DNA of 6,584 nucleotides. Source: JAYSRU01 sp043720875 (GTDB taxonomy: Bacteria > Bacteroidota > Bacteroidia > Flavobacteriales_D > Crocinitomicaceae). Location of the stretch: contig JAYSRU010000018.1 in NCBI GenBank assembly GCA_043720875.1, forward strand, positions 1-6,584, in the 5' to 3' direction. Shown one piece after another: positions 6,370 to 6,584 of this stretch. A program made the position numbers and the translations under genes. How positions within the stretch are numbered: position 1 is the first letter of the stretch; each line of letters opens with the position of its first letter. The notes beneath the pieces were generated by a model. That model worked only from the letters and a program-made list of their open reading frames with translations. It was not told the origin of the DNA and ran no database searches.

Positions 6370-6584
6370 ATGAAATTAATACACACTTTACTTCTCTTAA
6401 CCTCGATATCATTTGGGTTTTCTTCTTGTCAAAAGAACGCTGGAACAGGCGGTAATTCGACAATAAAAGGAACTGTTTTAACAGAAAACTATAATGCTTT
6501 AGGCACCGCTTTGCTTAGCAAGTTTAACGCGCAAGATGAAGATGTATTTATTGTTTACGGGGGTGATGAAACTTACCAAGTTCC
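6370..6584 (+). CDS. Lipoprotein with probable carboxypeptidase-regulatory-like fold (partial, C-terminus outside window)
   Basis: The ATG at 6370 opens a frame through the right edge, giving 71 residues. An ATG 8 nt earlier (6362) stops after three codons and is not the start. The N-terminus is a lipoprotein signal with a leucine-rich core at 7-10 and a lipobox FSSC, with Cys20 as the predicted lipidation site. A short Gly/Asn spacer (QKNAGTGGNS) leads into STIKGTVLTENYN, a first strand like those opening carboxypeptidase-regulatory-like beta-sandwiches, and then DEDVFIVYGGDETYQV. I recall similar small Bacteroidota lipoproteins with a conserved DxDVYIVYG segment, but their function is not known to me. 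The gene is divergent from the kinase-porP unit and may share regulation with it. Confidence 0.75.
   Translation, partial: MKLIHTLLLLTSISFGFSSCQKNAGTGGNSTIKGTVLTENYNALGTALLSKFNAQDEDVFIVYGGDETYQV

Overview
The window looks like a chromosomal segment from a member of the Bacteroidota, most likely a flavobacterium-like gliding or T9SS-bearing lineage. The evidence is a PorP/SprF protein, a protein with a type B type IX secretion (T9SS) C-terminal domain, two short lipoproteins, an outer-membrane beta-barrel of a kind seen across Bacteroidota, AT-rich DNA, A-rich leaders without clear Shine-Dalgarno sites, and candidate TAnnTTTG -7 promoter elements. Species cannot be named from this alone. No RNA genes, mobile elements, CRISPR arrays or clear signs of recent transfer were seen.

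Layout: six genes lie on the minus strand, and one partial gene at the right edge is on the plus strand. Read in the direction of transcription from about 6200 down to 1, the minus-strand genes are: a large secreted CotH-type atypical kinase (6182-3657); its 4-nt-spaced PorP/SprF partner (3652-2627); a 59-nt gap with a candidate promoter; a YraN/UPF0102 nuclease-fold protein (2567-2208); a 45-nt gap with a -7-like element; an RluB/RsuA-type pseudouridine synthase with a long basic disordered N-terminus (2162-1125); a small lipoprotein of unknown function that overlaps it by 4 nt (1128-409); and a beta-barrel outer-membrane protein starting 4 nt later and running off the left edge (404-1). A divergent 187-nt intergenic region (6183-6369) separates the kinase gene from a plus-strand lipoprotein fragment (6370-6584). 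It contains a perfect 15-bp palindrome.

How the genes fit together: the kinase gene and porP form a two-gene unit, a multidomain cell-surface protein exported by the T9SS through a type B C-terminal domain together with a probable dedicated PorP/SprF partner. This is the most interesting part of the window, because the kinase signature acidic residues appear intact and the target of an extracellular kinase in such bacteria is not evident. The yraN and rluB genes are housekeeping. The lipoprotein and beta-barrel genes trailing rluB are translationally close and may be functionally linked at the outer membrane.
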